In this document: positions 53,141-64,000 of the stretch, in pieces | Position numbering within the stretch: position 1 is the first letter of the stretch | How the letters are laid out: each line of letters starts with the position of its first letter | Source: Uloborus plumipes | Taxonomy: Eukaryota; Arthropoda; Arachnida; Araneae; Uloboridae | Length of the DNA: 64,000 bases | Assembly (NCBI GenBank): GCA_038373865.1 | Contig: JAXGGA010001150.1 | Coordinates: 62,001-126,000, forward strand | Direction: 5' to 3' | The notes under the pieces: model-generated | What the model was told of the DNA's origin: nothing | What the model saw: only the letters and a program-made list of their open reading frames with translations | Database searches by the model: none | Made by a program: the position numbers and the translations under genes

Positions 53141-53699
53141 TCCCAAAGTTTTCCAGATTTCCCCAAGAACTGGCGGTTGCAACGGACTGTTCATTTACGC
53201 ATATGTGAATGGATTTCCATGCGAAATGATTGTGGACACAGGAGCCAACGTTACCATCATTAGGACTGATGTGGCTCGTCAATTTGGACTCAAGATCTTG
53301 TGAACGCCGCCCTGCGTTACTCTCCAAACTGTGACAGGTGACAAAATCGAGATTGAAGGAAAAGTGAACTTAGAAATAATGTTCGGAAGCGCCACTTACC
53401 ATCACACGGCATTCGTCGCTGACATTACAGATCCCTTCATTCTCGGACTGGACTTTTTGAGAAAATTTGATTTTTCTATTGACTTTAAAAATAATGAGCT
53501 GCACTCGATGAGGGAAGACATAGCAATTTTCAACACCGAAAATAACTTAAAATCCGCTCATCAAATAATAGCCCAAACAGATTTATTGATTCCCTCTAGA
53601 TCAGAAGTACTAATACCTGGCTCCCTCAAGGAAAACAACAGCTTTAAATTCGGCCTAATTGAAATCCTAACCAGAGTAATAGCCCAGAAGGAGTACTAG
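53141..53699 (+). pseudogene. Aspartic protease region of the gypsy element
   Basis: Continues in the last gag frame. The active-site motif MIVDTGANVTII lies near 53227-53262 and the flap/second motif ADITDPFILGLDFL at about 53420-53460. An in-frame TGA (53301-53303) interrupts the domain just after the active site, and the frame is lost again near 53670-53695 before the reverse transcriptase. Confidence 0.88.
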
Positions 53700-55195
53700 T
53701 GGCATCTACGCTTGTGGACCTTTCAAGGAATGCAGTTCCTGTGAGAGTCGCCAATGTAAGTGAAAGACCGAGGAATATCAAGAAAGGAGAAGTGTTGGCA
53801 ACTTGTACTCCCGTAAACTGCATCATCAGAAGAATTGATTCCTCCGAGACTGTGTCTTCCGAATCCTTGACTTTGAAATTAATTGGGAGTGCACCATTAT
53901 CGAAGGATCAAAGATACGCTGCGGAAAGATTGGTGGACAACTTCAAGCAGGTGTTTTCATCTACATCCGAGGATGTTGGTCGCACTAGTTTAACGCAGCA
54001 TAGGATCGACACTGGAGATCATCCCCCTATCAAGCAGCATCCAAGACGACTACCGTTCGCCAAGAAGGAAGAGGTTGAGATGCTCTTGAAAGAGATGCAG
54101 GAGAATGACGTCATCGAACCATCATCCAGTCCTTGGGCATCCCCTATCGTCTTGGTCCGAAAGAAAGACGTCTCCACCAGATTTTGTGTTGACTACCGAC
54201 GCCTGAATGACGTCACCAAGAAGGACAGTTACCCTCTTCCACGGATTGATGATACTCTGGACACCCTTTCCGGACACAAGTGGTTTTCGACCCTGGATCA
54301 AAAGAGCGGCTACTGGCAGGTGGAGATACACCCCGACGACCGAGAGAAGACGGCGTTTACAACCGGACAAGGCTTGTGGCAGTTTAAAGTGATGCCCTTC
54401 GGCCTCTGCAATGCACCAGCCACGTTCGAGCGTCTTATGGAATCAGTGTTACGAGGACTCTCTTATGAATCCTGTCTTGTCTACTTGGACGACATCATCA
54501 TCATAGGACGCAGTTTTGAGGAACATTCGGCTAATCTTAGGAAGGTGCTGCAAAAGCTTAAGGAAGCCAACCTGAAGTTAAGCCCGTCCAAATGTAATTT
54601 GTTCCGCCGTGAGGTGAACTACCTTGGTCACATTATCTCTTCCGAAGGTGTACGAACAGATCCAGATAAGGTATCAGCAGTCAAGAATTGGAGCCGCCCC
54701 GAAAATGTCCATCAGCTGCGAAGTTTCCTGGGGCTCTGCACGTACTACAGGAAATTTGTGAAGGGTTTTTCCAATATTGCACGACCTTTGCATAAGCTGA
54801 CGGAGAGCAAACAAAAATTTGAATGGTCCAAAGAATGCGAGGATGCATTTCTACAGCTGAAGGAGGCTTTAACATCAACGCCTATTCTCTCTTATCCTCA
54901 GCCTGAAAAATCCTTCATACTTGACACTGATGCTAGCCACGAGAGCGTTGGAGCTGTTTTATCTCAAGAAATAGACGGTAACGAACATGTCATCGCCTAC
55001 TGGAGCAAATGCTTATCCAAGTCGGAGCGAAATTATTGTGTCACGAGAAAGGAATTGCTCGCCATAGTTAAAGATGTAGAACATTTCCATCATTACCTCT
55101 ACGGCCGTAAATTCCTGCTCCGGACCGATCATGCCTCTTTAACTTGGCTTTTGAATTTCAAGAATCCAGAGGGCCGGGTAGCCAGGTGGATATAG
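53699..55195 (+). pseudogene. Reverse transcriptase-RNase H of the gypsy element
   Basis: 498 codons. The reverse transcriptase has the fingers motif STRFCVDYRRLN, LPRIDDTLDTL, FKVMPFGLCNAPATFERLM and the catalytic YLDDIIII. GRSFEEHSANLRKVLQKLKE and YLGHIISSEGVRTDPDKV lead to the connection. RNase H has FILDTDASHESVGAVLSQ, RKELLAIVKD and LRTDHASLTWLL. It ends at a TAG (55193-55195) in the middle of the conserved region before the integrase; the same frame continues downstream, so this is a single nonsense change. Confidence 0.95.
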
Positions 55196-56689
55196 CGGCT
55201 CCAGGAATATGACATCGAGATTAAGCACCGAAAAGGTTTGTCACACGGTAATGCTGACGCATTGTCAAGAAGACCTTGTTCCGAGAACTGCCATTATTGC
55301 TCCCGAATAGAGAAACAGTACGGGACGACAATCCCTACTGCCTGCCAAGTTACTGCTACATCAACATCTTCAGATCCCGATCCATGGAGTGACGACCAAG
55401 TAAGAAAAGATCAGCTTGAAGACCCAGACCTTAAGCCTATCATAGAATTAATGGAAAAGGACAGTCGGCGACCTAGTTGGCAAGACGTTTCTATCTACAG
55501 TCCTGCAACGAAAAGATACTGGGCTCTATGGAAATCTCTCCAGCTGCGGAATGGCGTCCTGTATCGGAAATGGGAATCTGACGATGGTAAAGCATTCAAA
55601 TGGCAGTTACTCCTTCCCAGATCAAGAATTCCAGACGTTCTAAAGGAATTGCACAGTAGTCCGACTGGAGGACACTTTGGTATCCTGAAAACCCTCCACA
55701 AGGTTCGAGAGCGCTTCTTCTGGAGCAAGGCGAAGGATGACGTGGAGAAGTGGTGTCATTCTTGTGACGCCTGTGCTGCCCGTAAAGGACCGAAGAGAAG
55801 AAGCCGCGGGAAGCTACATCTTTACAACGTAGGAGCTCCTTTCGAACGAATCGGGATCGACATTCTTGGTCCTCTACCGAAAACTACTGATGGGAACAAA
55901 TACATCCTCGTTTCCATTGACTACTTCACCAAATGGCCCGAAGCATATTCCATTCCGGATCAAGAAGCTACCACTGTAGCAGAGACTCTAGTCCAGCATT
56001 GGATCTCGAGATATGGGACACCCTTGCAGATTCATTCCGATCAGGGGAGAAACTTCATCTCTGCTGTATTTAAAGGCCTATGTAAAATCCTCAAAATTGA
56101 GAAAACTCGAACGACACCACTACACCCACAATCGGACGGCATGGTGGAGAGATTTAACAGGACAATTCTTAATAATCTCTCGTTTATGGTCTCCAAAAAA
56201 CAACAGGATTGGGACAAGAAACTTCCTCTGTTCCTGCTGGCCTACCGCAGTGCTGTCCACGAGACCACTGGATATTCCCCATCACAAATGCTCTTCAGCC
56301 GAGAGCTTTGGCTACCCTGTGATCTCGTCTTCGGTCTCCCTCCAGATGTGCCTTCATCGCCTGAGGAATACGTCCTGGATCTCCAGGCCCGGTTGGAGGA
56401 CGTTCATCACTTCGCACGGGAGCGAATCAACATCGCGACGGAGAAGATGAAGACCCGATACGACACAAGATCCACTGGTCATGACTTTCAAGAAGGTGAC
56501 AAAGTATGGCTATGGAATCCCATCCGACGTAAAGGTCTGTCACCCAAATTGCAGTCGCATTGGGATGGACCTTACACAGTTCTCCACCGGCTGAACGACG
56601 TCGTAGTGAGGATCCAGAAGTCATCACATTCAAAACCTAGGGTTGTCCATTATGATCGGCTAGCCCCATACTATGGCCATAGTTCGTAA
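55196..56689 (+). pseudogene. Integrase of the gypsy element
   Basis: In the same frame as the RNase H after the stop. The HHCC zinc-binding region is HSSPTGGHFGILKTLHKVRE ... CHSCDACAARKG. The DDE core has FERIGIDILGPLP (D), IHSDQGRNFIS (D) and HPQSDGMVERFNRTI (E). A C-terminal SH3-like part (GDKVWLWNPIRRKGLSPKL, then WDGPYTVL) ends HYDRLAPYYGHSS before TAA. No chromodomain follows. This domain itself is unbroken from its first ATG (55238). Confidence 0.94.
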
Positions 56690-56908
56690 AGTAAATCTAA
56701 AGCTACCATGGTAATCTGTTTGTAAATTTTGTAAATAACTTTTGCCTTTAATTGTTTGTAATATTACTTTATCAATGTTATTATTTCTTTCATGTTCTCA
56801 CTGTTATTGTTTATCATGTTTATGATTGGTCATCTTGTAATGTGTGCACCTGTAAATTTTCAATTGCTTCCTTTCTGGGGATTGTACTGCCCGGGACGTG
56901 CAGTCCTT

Positions 56909-56921
56909 GGGAAGGGGGCAA
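56909..56921 (+). other. Polypurine tract
   Basis: ggaagggggcaa directly before the 3' LTR, the usual plus-strand primer site. Confidence 0.85.
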
Positions 56922-57542
56922 TGTTACAAATCTTGTAAATAGTTGTTGTTTTTCCTGCCTTGCATCATTTTCATTAGTTTTGGTTTTATCTGACGTCATG
57001 TTGCAAAAGTATCTGAAGATATCACTTTTATCACTTGTATACCGGCCCTGTAACGTTTTGTAGTTTTTACACTTGCCCTGCATTTAATAAGCGTATTTTT
57101 CGCTCGGAGTGTTTTCTTTTTTTTTTCTTTTTCTTTTTATCGCTAGAACTTTCTCAATGGAATTGTTCAAGTTATGAATGAAACAAAATATTCCAGGTTT
57201 TTCTCGAATATTGTGGACATTTCTTTCCGTGTATAAATAGCTGGCCTTGAACACAAGTCAGTCAGTTGTTTTCAGATTTGATCTGGTGACTCGTTTTTAT
57301 TCGCTTTGAGCGGATGTTGGTTTTGCTTTTGTAATTGCTTAATTACCGTTCACATTAGATACGTGGTGCTGAATTACTGTTGAGAGTACGGTGTACTGTT
57401 TGCTGCTTAATTGCTGATGTTTAGCAATTGTTTTCTGCTCTTATTGTAAATAGTGTACATAGTTGTAAATAAATTTATAGTTACTTCCTCAAGATTGGAA
57501 TGCTCATTTGAAGAAAGTTGAAGGTGCTACGGACTCGTTACA
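56922..57542 (+). repeat. 3' LTR
   Basis: 621 bp, tgttacaaatcttg ... actcgttaca; TATA box at 57232-57239. By eye it differs from the 5' LTR at eight positions and by two extra T in one T-run (about 1.3%). Confidence 0.95.
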
Positions 57543-57719
57543 ATACTCTGGGGCGACCGCTCTTACAAGCTGTCGCTCATCATCCCTCGGAACTGTAAGC
57601 AATTCCACTCGCATCTGAACTCGGAGATATCGTTCGCTACATACTAATTGATATAAGGTAGCAGGTGTGTTATTAATAGTACGTTTATGCAGGTCATTTA
57701 AAACTACATTTTGATGCAT
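57543..57719 (-). other. Unrecognised open frame cut by the LTR element
   Basis: Minus-strand frame MHQNVVLNDLHKRTINNTPA, ... RYLRVQMRVELLTVPRDDER, QLVRAVAPEY. It runs to the insertion site, and on the other side (left of 51351) continues for about 11 codons before a stop. It is low in A/T-run artefacts compared with the surroundings. No family was recognised. Confidence 0.25.
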
Positions 57720-58028
57720 ATTTGATTGTATTACTTAATTATAATACATAAAATTTTACACAACCATGTATTTATAATATCTTTATCATATTTACAGGAT
57801 TTGCGGCACCATGTTTAGTGTTCACATTTTTTTAAAAAAAGGGCAGGGTAAAATTTCTTAAAAAGGGCACTTTTTACGGAGTAGAAAGGCACTTGGGCAT
57901 ATCGCCGTTTTGGGAGGTAAATTTGAGGTGTTGAATTTCGAAGTTATAAAAAAAAATAAATAAAAAGACTTTACTTCTTTAGAAGCGAAAAAACTCCCCC
58001 CCCCCCGCCATCGTGCCACCCTGGCTCA

Positions 58029-58621
58029 TACGTATTCAAGGGCGTAGCCAGGACTCACGTTAGGGGGGGGGGGTGCAAGCAGTGGCACCCAACAAGAGGT
58101 AACTGTGACCTCCCAAAAAGTTCTTATCTGATACAAATTGGCTGATGAAATTTGAAAACAGTGAGGCAGTATTTAGCACATTTAGCAGTTAGCATCCCAG
58201 AGACCCCCGTACCTTCCAATTAGTGAGACAGTATTGCAAGGCTGAACTTCTTTATTTTATTTATTTATTTTTTTGTTTTTTTCTTTAATTAATTTATTTA
58301 TTTATTTTCGTGATGCCTCACGTCTCTTTTGGTAGACATTGATAAGTATACATTCTTGTATTTTATTTATTTGTCTTTTAATCATTCAATAAAGTTCTGA
58401 GTTTCATTCGGTAAATTAAAAATTTTCTCCTCAAAAACAGCCAAGCTTACTATCATTTTCTGAAAAGTAATCAATACTGGATATAATAACGCAGTTTATA
58501 TAAAGTTCCCAAAAATTAGCATAAAAGTCAAATAAATAAAATGAGAGGTCACAGTGACCTCCCATTGGTTCTAATCTAGGGGGTGCAGCTGCACCCCCCT
58601 AGCTACGCCCTTGTACGTATT
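58029..58621. mobile_element. hAT MITE with perfect 8-bp TSD
   Basis: The element is 58037-58613 (577 bp). The target duplication TACGTATT lies at 58029-58036 and 58614-58621. Inverted ends are CAAGGGCGTAGCCAGG / CCTAGCTACGCCCTTG, followed inward by ggggggg(t)gcagc. No ORF. Confidence 0.92.
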
Positions 58622-61120
58622 AAGCTCATACGTAAATACGCACTGTTCATCAGTACGAACGACTGTTATATCTTTCACACCAAGACAGGCCGTCAGTTGG
58701 AGGATCAGGGCAATGGTCAATGCCCCCCCCCCTTTGGTTTTGGGAAATGAATGGGCGTGGCTTTTGCTGGTTTTTGGTACAATTTTCATTGAATGTATAA
58801 TCTTTTACCCCCCTGCAAAATTCGAAATTACGGTCTTGCCTCAGGAAGAAGGGGCTAATAACAGGGAAATAAGGCATAAGGAATCTCACAATTGTAAGTG
58901 TTTCACGTTTTCCTATTTATATTCATGAAGAAAAACAACTGTGAAATGGTAAAAAAGGTGGTTTTTATTCATATGCTCATTGTGTTCTTTTTTTTTTTCA
59001 TGGATATTTGTGAGAAAGGTTTGATGTTTTAGAGTAGTTGTAAAAAATCAATTATTAGAATTCATCTCTAATCCCCCCCCCCCCCCCAAGGCTTGTCCTG
59101 AATTTACAGTTCTTTAATCTAGCAACTCTGATCGAAAGAGACAACTACAAAGCCCTTGAACAGTTCTATTTTGAAAAGGGTGACAGCATTCTGCTTATTC
59201 TGATATTTTATTTTCCTACATCGATAAGGAAGGTGAATAAATTAAGATAAAAAACATCGACAACAACCAACATGTCTATGCGAATCCAAATGAAAACAAA
59301 TTAAAAAAATTCGCTGAGAGGATGGGAAGTAGGGTTGCAGTAGAAACCAGTCAGAGCAGAACAGGGGTACTATAAGTTGCAGTTATCGCCAAAATGTAAG
59401 AACGCTTTCAATATTTATGATATTAAAACACTTTCCAAATCAATGTTGTCACTGATTCAAGGAACTCAAAACCAGCGTTTAAGCTATGGCTTGGATAAAT
59501 TTTGGAGGGAGAACTTCACTTGCTAAATTCCAACAAGATGACGTCATGCATTCACTCTCTCGCCGATCCAACGTCATTCTCATTTATGCCTGTTTGCAGA
59601 AAAAAAAGATAAATACCAGATGAATCAGTAAAAGAGAAAGGATGAACAAAAATTTTTCAGATAAATTGGTTTTTAAAAAATAAGGGAGAATAGCAAGCGA
59701 AGCATTGCCCTATAATCAGGAATATTGTTATTCAATAAGAAGTGCACCAGACCTCATGAACATGAAACAAAAGAATAAAAATAGCTTTCTTAAACAGGTG
59801 CAATGTGTGTGTGGGGGGGAGGGGGGGGAGGTTGAGTCACCCCATTCCCCGCCCTCCTGATATTCGATTGAAAACGAAAGTGCTGTCCTCATGTTTTTCA
59901 GAGTTTCTTTTGGACATCGGTGCCCCCCCCCCCGGAAAGGGCAAGGCTCATCCTTAGAATTTTTCTGGTGAGGCAGGGCGCGTTTCATCGGGAAGAAGGA
60001 GGGCAGGGCGCATCCGCACTTTTTAAAAAACGGGCAGGGCGCCGCGCCCTTTGAAAAACGCAAAACAGGAACGCTAACCATGTTAAAACTGAGGAAAGGA
60101 CCTTTTTTGGTGTTTGTTTTAGACTACATGTTAAAAAAAGAAAAAAAAATGAAGGGGTGAGACTTAAGAAAAAATAAAGTTGAAAAATAAGGACCACCCT
60201 AATGTACATGTATGTCTGTTTGTATGTGAATAAATGATTTTTTGTAGCCATTCTAGCTCAAAAAGTACTGCATGAAATCGAACGAAATTTGGTAGGCATA
60301 TCGCTCATGAGCCGGAAAGTAACACAACTGAATAAAATTATACTGCGATTTATTTAAAAACAGTACAGTTTGGGGTGTTGCTTGCAAAAGGAAAACTCAT
60401 AAAAGTTCCTACGATTTGTACAACGATTTACTAATGCTCTAAAACCCAACTTCTTCCTTGTTTAAGGCTATACAAAAAGCCCTGAAATCTTCTTTCATCA
60501 TCTTCCTTTGTCAAAATTGTATGTTTTTGAGTTGTGCCACTTTTCTTGCCCATGAGCGATATGAACCTCTATGTAAAGTGGAAAGTTTTTGAAAGATAAG
60601 TTTAGAAAAATCCGTCAGATGTTAGATTTTTGCCGATATTTATTTATCCTTTCTAAATTGCGGTCAAAATTGAAATTAAAAAAGAACAAAATCGGATTTG
60701 TTAAAAATTGCTTGTTAGCACTTTTGTATGGATCAGTACCTTTCGAATTTAATACGTTTCATTTCAATCTCCTGTTTTAATTAGTGTAGAATAAAAAGGA
60801 AGGAATGGCTTTCGATGTTCACGTATTAATATAACGATAAGATCCACCAAGTCCAATCAACTTCCGGCGCGTCTGGAAGTAGAACATCTTTCCTGAATTG
60901 TCTAATCTAAGCTTCTAAAATGTGAAAACAACTTTTTATCGTCTGACGCATCAACTTAAGCTAAAAACAAATTCCATGCAATCTATTTCATATGAACCTC
61001 GTTAAAATGAACTCCAAAAAAGATTTGAAATCAATTCGTCTCATCCAACAAGCAATAAGTCGGGAACCGGAAATGCGGTTCGTCTTAGCAGTAATTCGCT
61101 TTAAGCGTGTTCGAATGTAC
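58622..61120. other. Mostly unrecognised; G/C-run and gggcagggcgc repeats
   Basis: C-runs at 58721-58731, 59072-59087 and 59922-59934, and a G-run at 59812-59829. At 59935-60050 a motif (g)ggcagggcgc recurs four times around gaaaagg/ttttt. A common dispersed sequence lies at 60240-60300 (tagccattctagctcaaaaa ... gaacgaaatttggtaggcat). No gene was recognised. Confidence 0.4.
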
Positions 61121-62481
61121 TAGGGTGGGTCGGGGTAATTTGGGTAGTCGGGGTTTGGGTATAAATTATATTTTATTGAATAAAATGAAAACTAATCATT
61201 TGAGGCACCTACAAAAATTCACAGTTATAAACATCCTCCATACCTATGAAATTATACTGAAAAAATGTTTCCAACACTCTTATTAAAATTAATAAAAAAT
61301 AAATTCGCCTTTTTGAAAACGGCAATGTAATGCAAACCAACTACTTCCAAATAGTGTTGCAAATTAACCTCTCACTCTATGTTTTTCAAATTTAGGTATG
61401 TAGACATTACATATCGTCGCTTTGGAAGAATAACGCTGCAACTCAAAAAAGCCCATTTTTCAGGGGAGCAATTTTTAACTTTTCAGAAACTTCTATCGCG
61501 CTTGTGCTCGAAACTATTGCGACTATTTTAATGAAACTAGCATTAAAAAAACCGTATTTTAATCTCTTTTCTAATGCAGCATGATTGACTTCAATGGTAT
61601 TTTAACTAATGACGTAATTTTAAAAAGAGTGAAGGTAGTTTGAGTTACATCAGTGTTCTCCAAAAATTGCTCCCTATCGGATATTTTTGACACTTTTGAG
61701 TTGTAACCTTGTTCATCATAAAGAGCGATTTTTTCTGAACAAAATGATATAAAAATGTCATTTTTCGATTTTTTTGAGTTGCAGCGCTATTCTTCCAAAG
61801 CGACGATATGTTTACTTTAATTTGTCATTGAATGGAAACATTTATCATTATTAGTTTTCATGTACTTAATGATTTAAAAACATGGGGCAATTTGGGTATA
61901 CAGTTAATTTACATATCAGAAGAACAAATAATTATTTTATTAGACTACAAAACAGGAATTTATGTGCCTCCTAACTACCTACTCCTAACTACCTAACTAT
62001 ATGCTGCTATAATATACTTATATCTCTCACAAAACAAATACTGCCCAGTCAATAATCGATTTGTCATTTTATGCATTTTATGTATTCGTTACTTCGAATT
62101 TAGTTTTATTTGTAGCCTGGAATTTGTCTTAATACTAATAAAAATTAGTTTTTATATTATCTCATTATTTATATTATACCTACAGACAACATAAGTTTGA
62201 AAAAAATAAATAGGGTAGTTGCTAAAACCAGACTTTGCTCTCTAACCATTACGATACCCAAATTCCCCCGTCCACGGGGTAATTTAGGTATAGTGAAACT
62301 TGATTAGCCATTAATATGGAAATGGATCTATTAACTTAAAATTTGTTAAAAACTATTCTAGAAAGTCACAATGCTAAGCTGAAGCAAGAAAAAGAAACAA
62401 ATATATTAGTATACATTTTTTACAGGACTGGAAAGCTCAAAGTTGGTCATTTTTATGCCCAAATTACCCCGACCCACCCTA
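61121..62481. mobile_element. TA-flanked element with repeated ggggtaatttgggta motifs
   Basis: TA at 61121-61122 and 62480-62481. Inverted ends are GGGTGGGTCGGGGTAATTTG. The inner motif recurs at 61145-61165, 61883-61900 (ggggcaatttgggtata), 62252-62296 (both orientations) and at the right end. A second inverted repeat is nested inside (61409-61449 against 61770-61811). No transposase ORF. Confidence 0.8.
61409..61811. mobile_element. Nested TA-flanked hairpin MITE
   Basis: catatcgtcgctttggaaga followed by ataacgctgcaactcaaaaaa is matched in reverse at 61770-61810. Further inner symmetry: ggggagcaatttttaactt against aaaaattgctcccta. The TA dinucleotides fall at both outer edges. Confidence 0.65.
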
Positions 62482-64000
62482 TTTAAATTAAACTTCCAAT
62501 CCAAAGAAAACAAGTTAAAAATAAACGAGACTGCTTGTTCATTAATGAAACTCAAAACACGAAAACAAAAAGAAAAGAGGTATAAATGAATAGATGAACA
62601 GAAAACATGAGAGAGAAAGTTAAAAAAAAAAAAAACTGCTTTGTTTTAAGTTCACACAACTTTTGCAAAATTCTATTCGACAGAAAATAAAAGAATTTAC
62701 ACAACGGTTTTTCTTTCAAATTAAATTTTTTGCCTTCTCCAAGTCTCTGAAGGAACTCTACTAACAAAACAAGAAAAAAAAAATGCTTATTTATCTTGAT
62801 GATTTTATATTAACTTCATTACAGATCAGAAATTTGATACGAGAAGTTCTCTACAATACCAAGGTTTTATTAATTCCCAACAAGAACGGATGCAAGGGAA
62901 GGGCAATGGGGGGGGGGGGGGGGGGCAACCTCCCCTCCTGAATCCGCCTTTTTTTTCCTACTGAGGAACGAACATAACTCTACACGTTAAATTACTGTTT
63001 AAAAAATTCAATATTTTCCTTGAGAAAAGATCAAATTTAAGTTTAAAAAACCTAACACACGTACTCCGAAATAAAAAGAAATAATAGCATCTATTTGAAT
63101 ATTATTTATAAAAAAAAATAGTATCAATTTACTTCAATTTTGCGGACTTATGCAACTAAATGTATTGCTTTTGCAGAAGCCAAAGCCAGTGTAGAAATTT
63201 TGCAGCTTCTCTCAAAATAACAGAAAGCTTCATGAAAGGTTGTGCCTCTCTAAAAAACACTTTTATAGCATACAAACACTGATGGTAGGGTCATGCCTTT
63301 TAAACATACTCGAGCGACTGAAGTGGATCTAAAATATGCAACTCTAATCAAGAGGAAAAGAAACAACAACTGTTGTTGAAATGGTGCTATTATACCAACT
63401 GTTTTAACAGTATGAAACTGCTTTATTAAAGTTGACTTGGAATTCAATTTTGCAGCGGGTGAATTATGCTAACAAGTCCCTACAATCTTTAAATTTTAAT
63501 TAATTTAACGTATTTAAAGGATATTACTGTTGAAGTTACAAAATTATTTAAGGCGAGAAGAAGAAACGATTTCAGGACTTATTTATCAAAAGGGGACGCA
63601 TCTATTAATTTTCCAAAAAAAATTTCAAGAGGTGAAAACAACTAATTCAGGCAACAAGGAGACAAACAGCAAGAAATTTTTATCGTATTTTCTGGGTGCA
63701 TATTTAAGGACAAAGGCATAACAGATTATGTCACAGAGTAAGAAACTTTCATTTAAAAAAATCAAGGAGCTATCACCATTTCAATTTTTGATATGTACCG
63801 TTTTGTTTGAAAAACTTGACAATGTGCCCTTTTGAACGAAAATCTGAATGTTGAAAGATCCAATTCCACCCAAAGTCTACTACATCACTACCTCATACAG
63901 ATAGATGTACTTAAACTTAAAAAACTGGTTGGATCAAATTTCCTTCAGCCTAACTGAAAATTTGGAGTTTTGGTAATTATAACTTCAAAAACTAAATGCT
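62482..64000. other. Nothing recognised
   Basis: AT-rich, with a G17 tract at 62908-62925. The missing N-terminal exon of the SLC22 gene was sought here on the minus strand and not seen. Confidence 0.45.

Larger units (their letters stand above)
51355..57542 (+). mobile_element. Full-length Ty3/gypsy LTR retrotransposon
   Basis: 6188 bp with two LTRs, TG..CA ends and a 4-bp target duplication ATAC (51351-51354 and 57543-57546). It has a primer-binding site for tRNA-Lys, gag with a CCHC knuckle, then protease, reverse transcriptase, RNase H and integrase in that order (Ty3/gypsy order), and a purine-rich tract before the 3' LTR. No envelope frame. The LTRs differ by eight substitutions plus 2 T, so the insertion is recent, yet the coding region has at least three frameshifts and two stops. 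Confidence 0.95.

Noticed and set aside
56689..56921. Envelope gene in the gypsy element
   Set aside because: Only about 230 bp separate the integrase stop from the 3' LTR, with no suitable frame.
59728..60081. 117-codon minus-strand frame with proline-rich composition
   Set aside because: Arises from G-runs and the repeated gggcagggcgc motif; no coding signature.

Overview
This window looks like AT-rich, repeat-dense arthropod nuclear DNA. The one host gene has spliceosomal introns, and transposable elements make up most of the rest: hAT, Helitron, Tc1/mariner, P-like with a THAP domain, TTAA-target MITEs, Ty3/gypsy, a non-LTR reverse transcriptase remnant and a tRNA-headed SINE. The repeat mix and the frequent poly-G/poly-C tracts would suit a chelicerate such as a spider, but no marker in the window proves it.

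The host gene is an SLC22-type organic ion transporter (major facilitator superfamily) on the minus strand. Eight consecutive exons were assembled by hand: 25348-25451, 15178-15332, 13457-13625, 12645-12792, 11619-11710, 8951-9165, 7761-7942 and 5876-6055. All have AG/GT junctions and the reading phase agrees at every junction, giving 415 codons to the stop. The N-terminal exon or exons were not found and probably lie beyond 64000, so most of 25452-64000 may be first intron or upstream DNA.

Layout. 1-5875: diverged tandem repeats, unrecognised DNA and a TA-flanked inverted-repeat element (4854-5821). 5876-15332: transporter exons separated by small elements (CACTG-ended repeats, TTAA MITEs, hairpin MITEs). 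15333-25347: one 10-kb intron holding two consecutive hAT insertions with perfect 8-bp target duplications (15523-20366 and 20393-24369), then a tRNA-derived SINE. 25755-31690: a probable nested stack in which a hAT relic is split by a Helitron (26118-30810), which itself holds a Tc1 element (28884-30312) and an inverted-repeat element carrying its own hairpin MITE. 33247-35850: a nearly complete P-like transposase whose two breaks both fall in runs of A. 35900-43700: tandem repeats, an unknown ORF, a reverse transcriptase remnant, a TTAA MITE and a 2.4-kb TA-flanked element with repeated internal motifs. 45435-46458: a (CA)n(TA)n microsatellite abutting a second Tc1 copy. 49496-50760: two Helitron ends, one with a helicase C-terminus. 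51355-57542: a full-length, young Ty3/gypsy element with decayed coding regions. 58037-58613: a hAT MITE. 61121-62481: another TA-flanked element with repeated internal motifs.

Apart from the transporter, nothing here forms a pathway. The biology of the window is the history of nested transposon insertions. The strongest leads are the near-intact P-like transposase and the unassigned TA-flanked elements that carry repeated copies of short motifs, often those found at their own ends.
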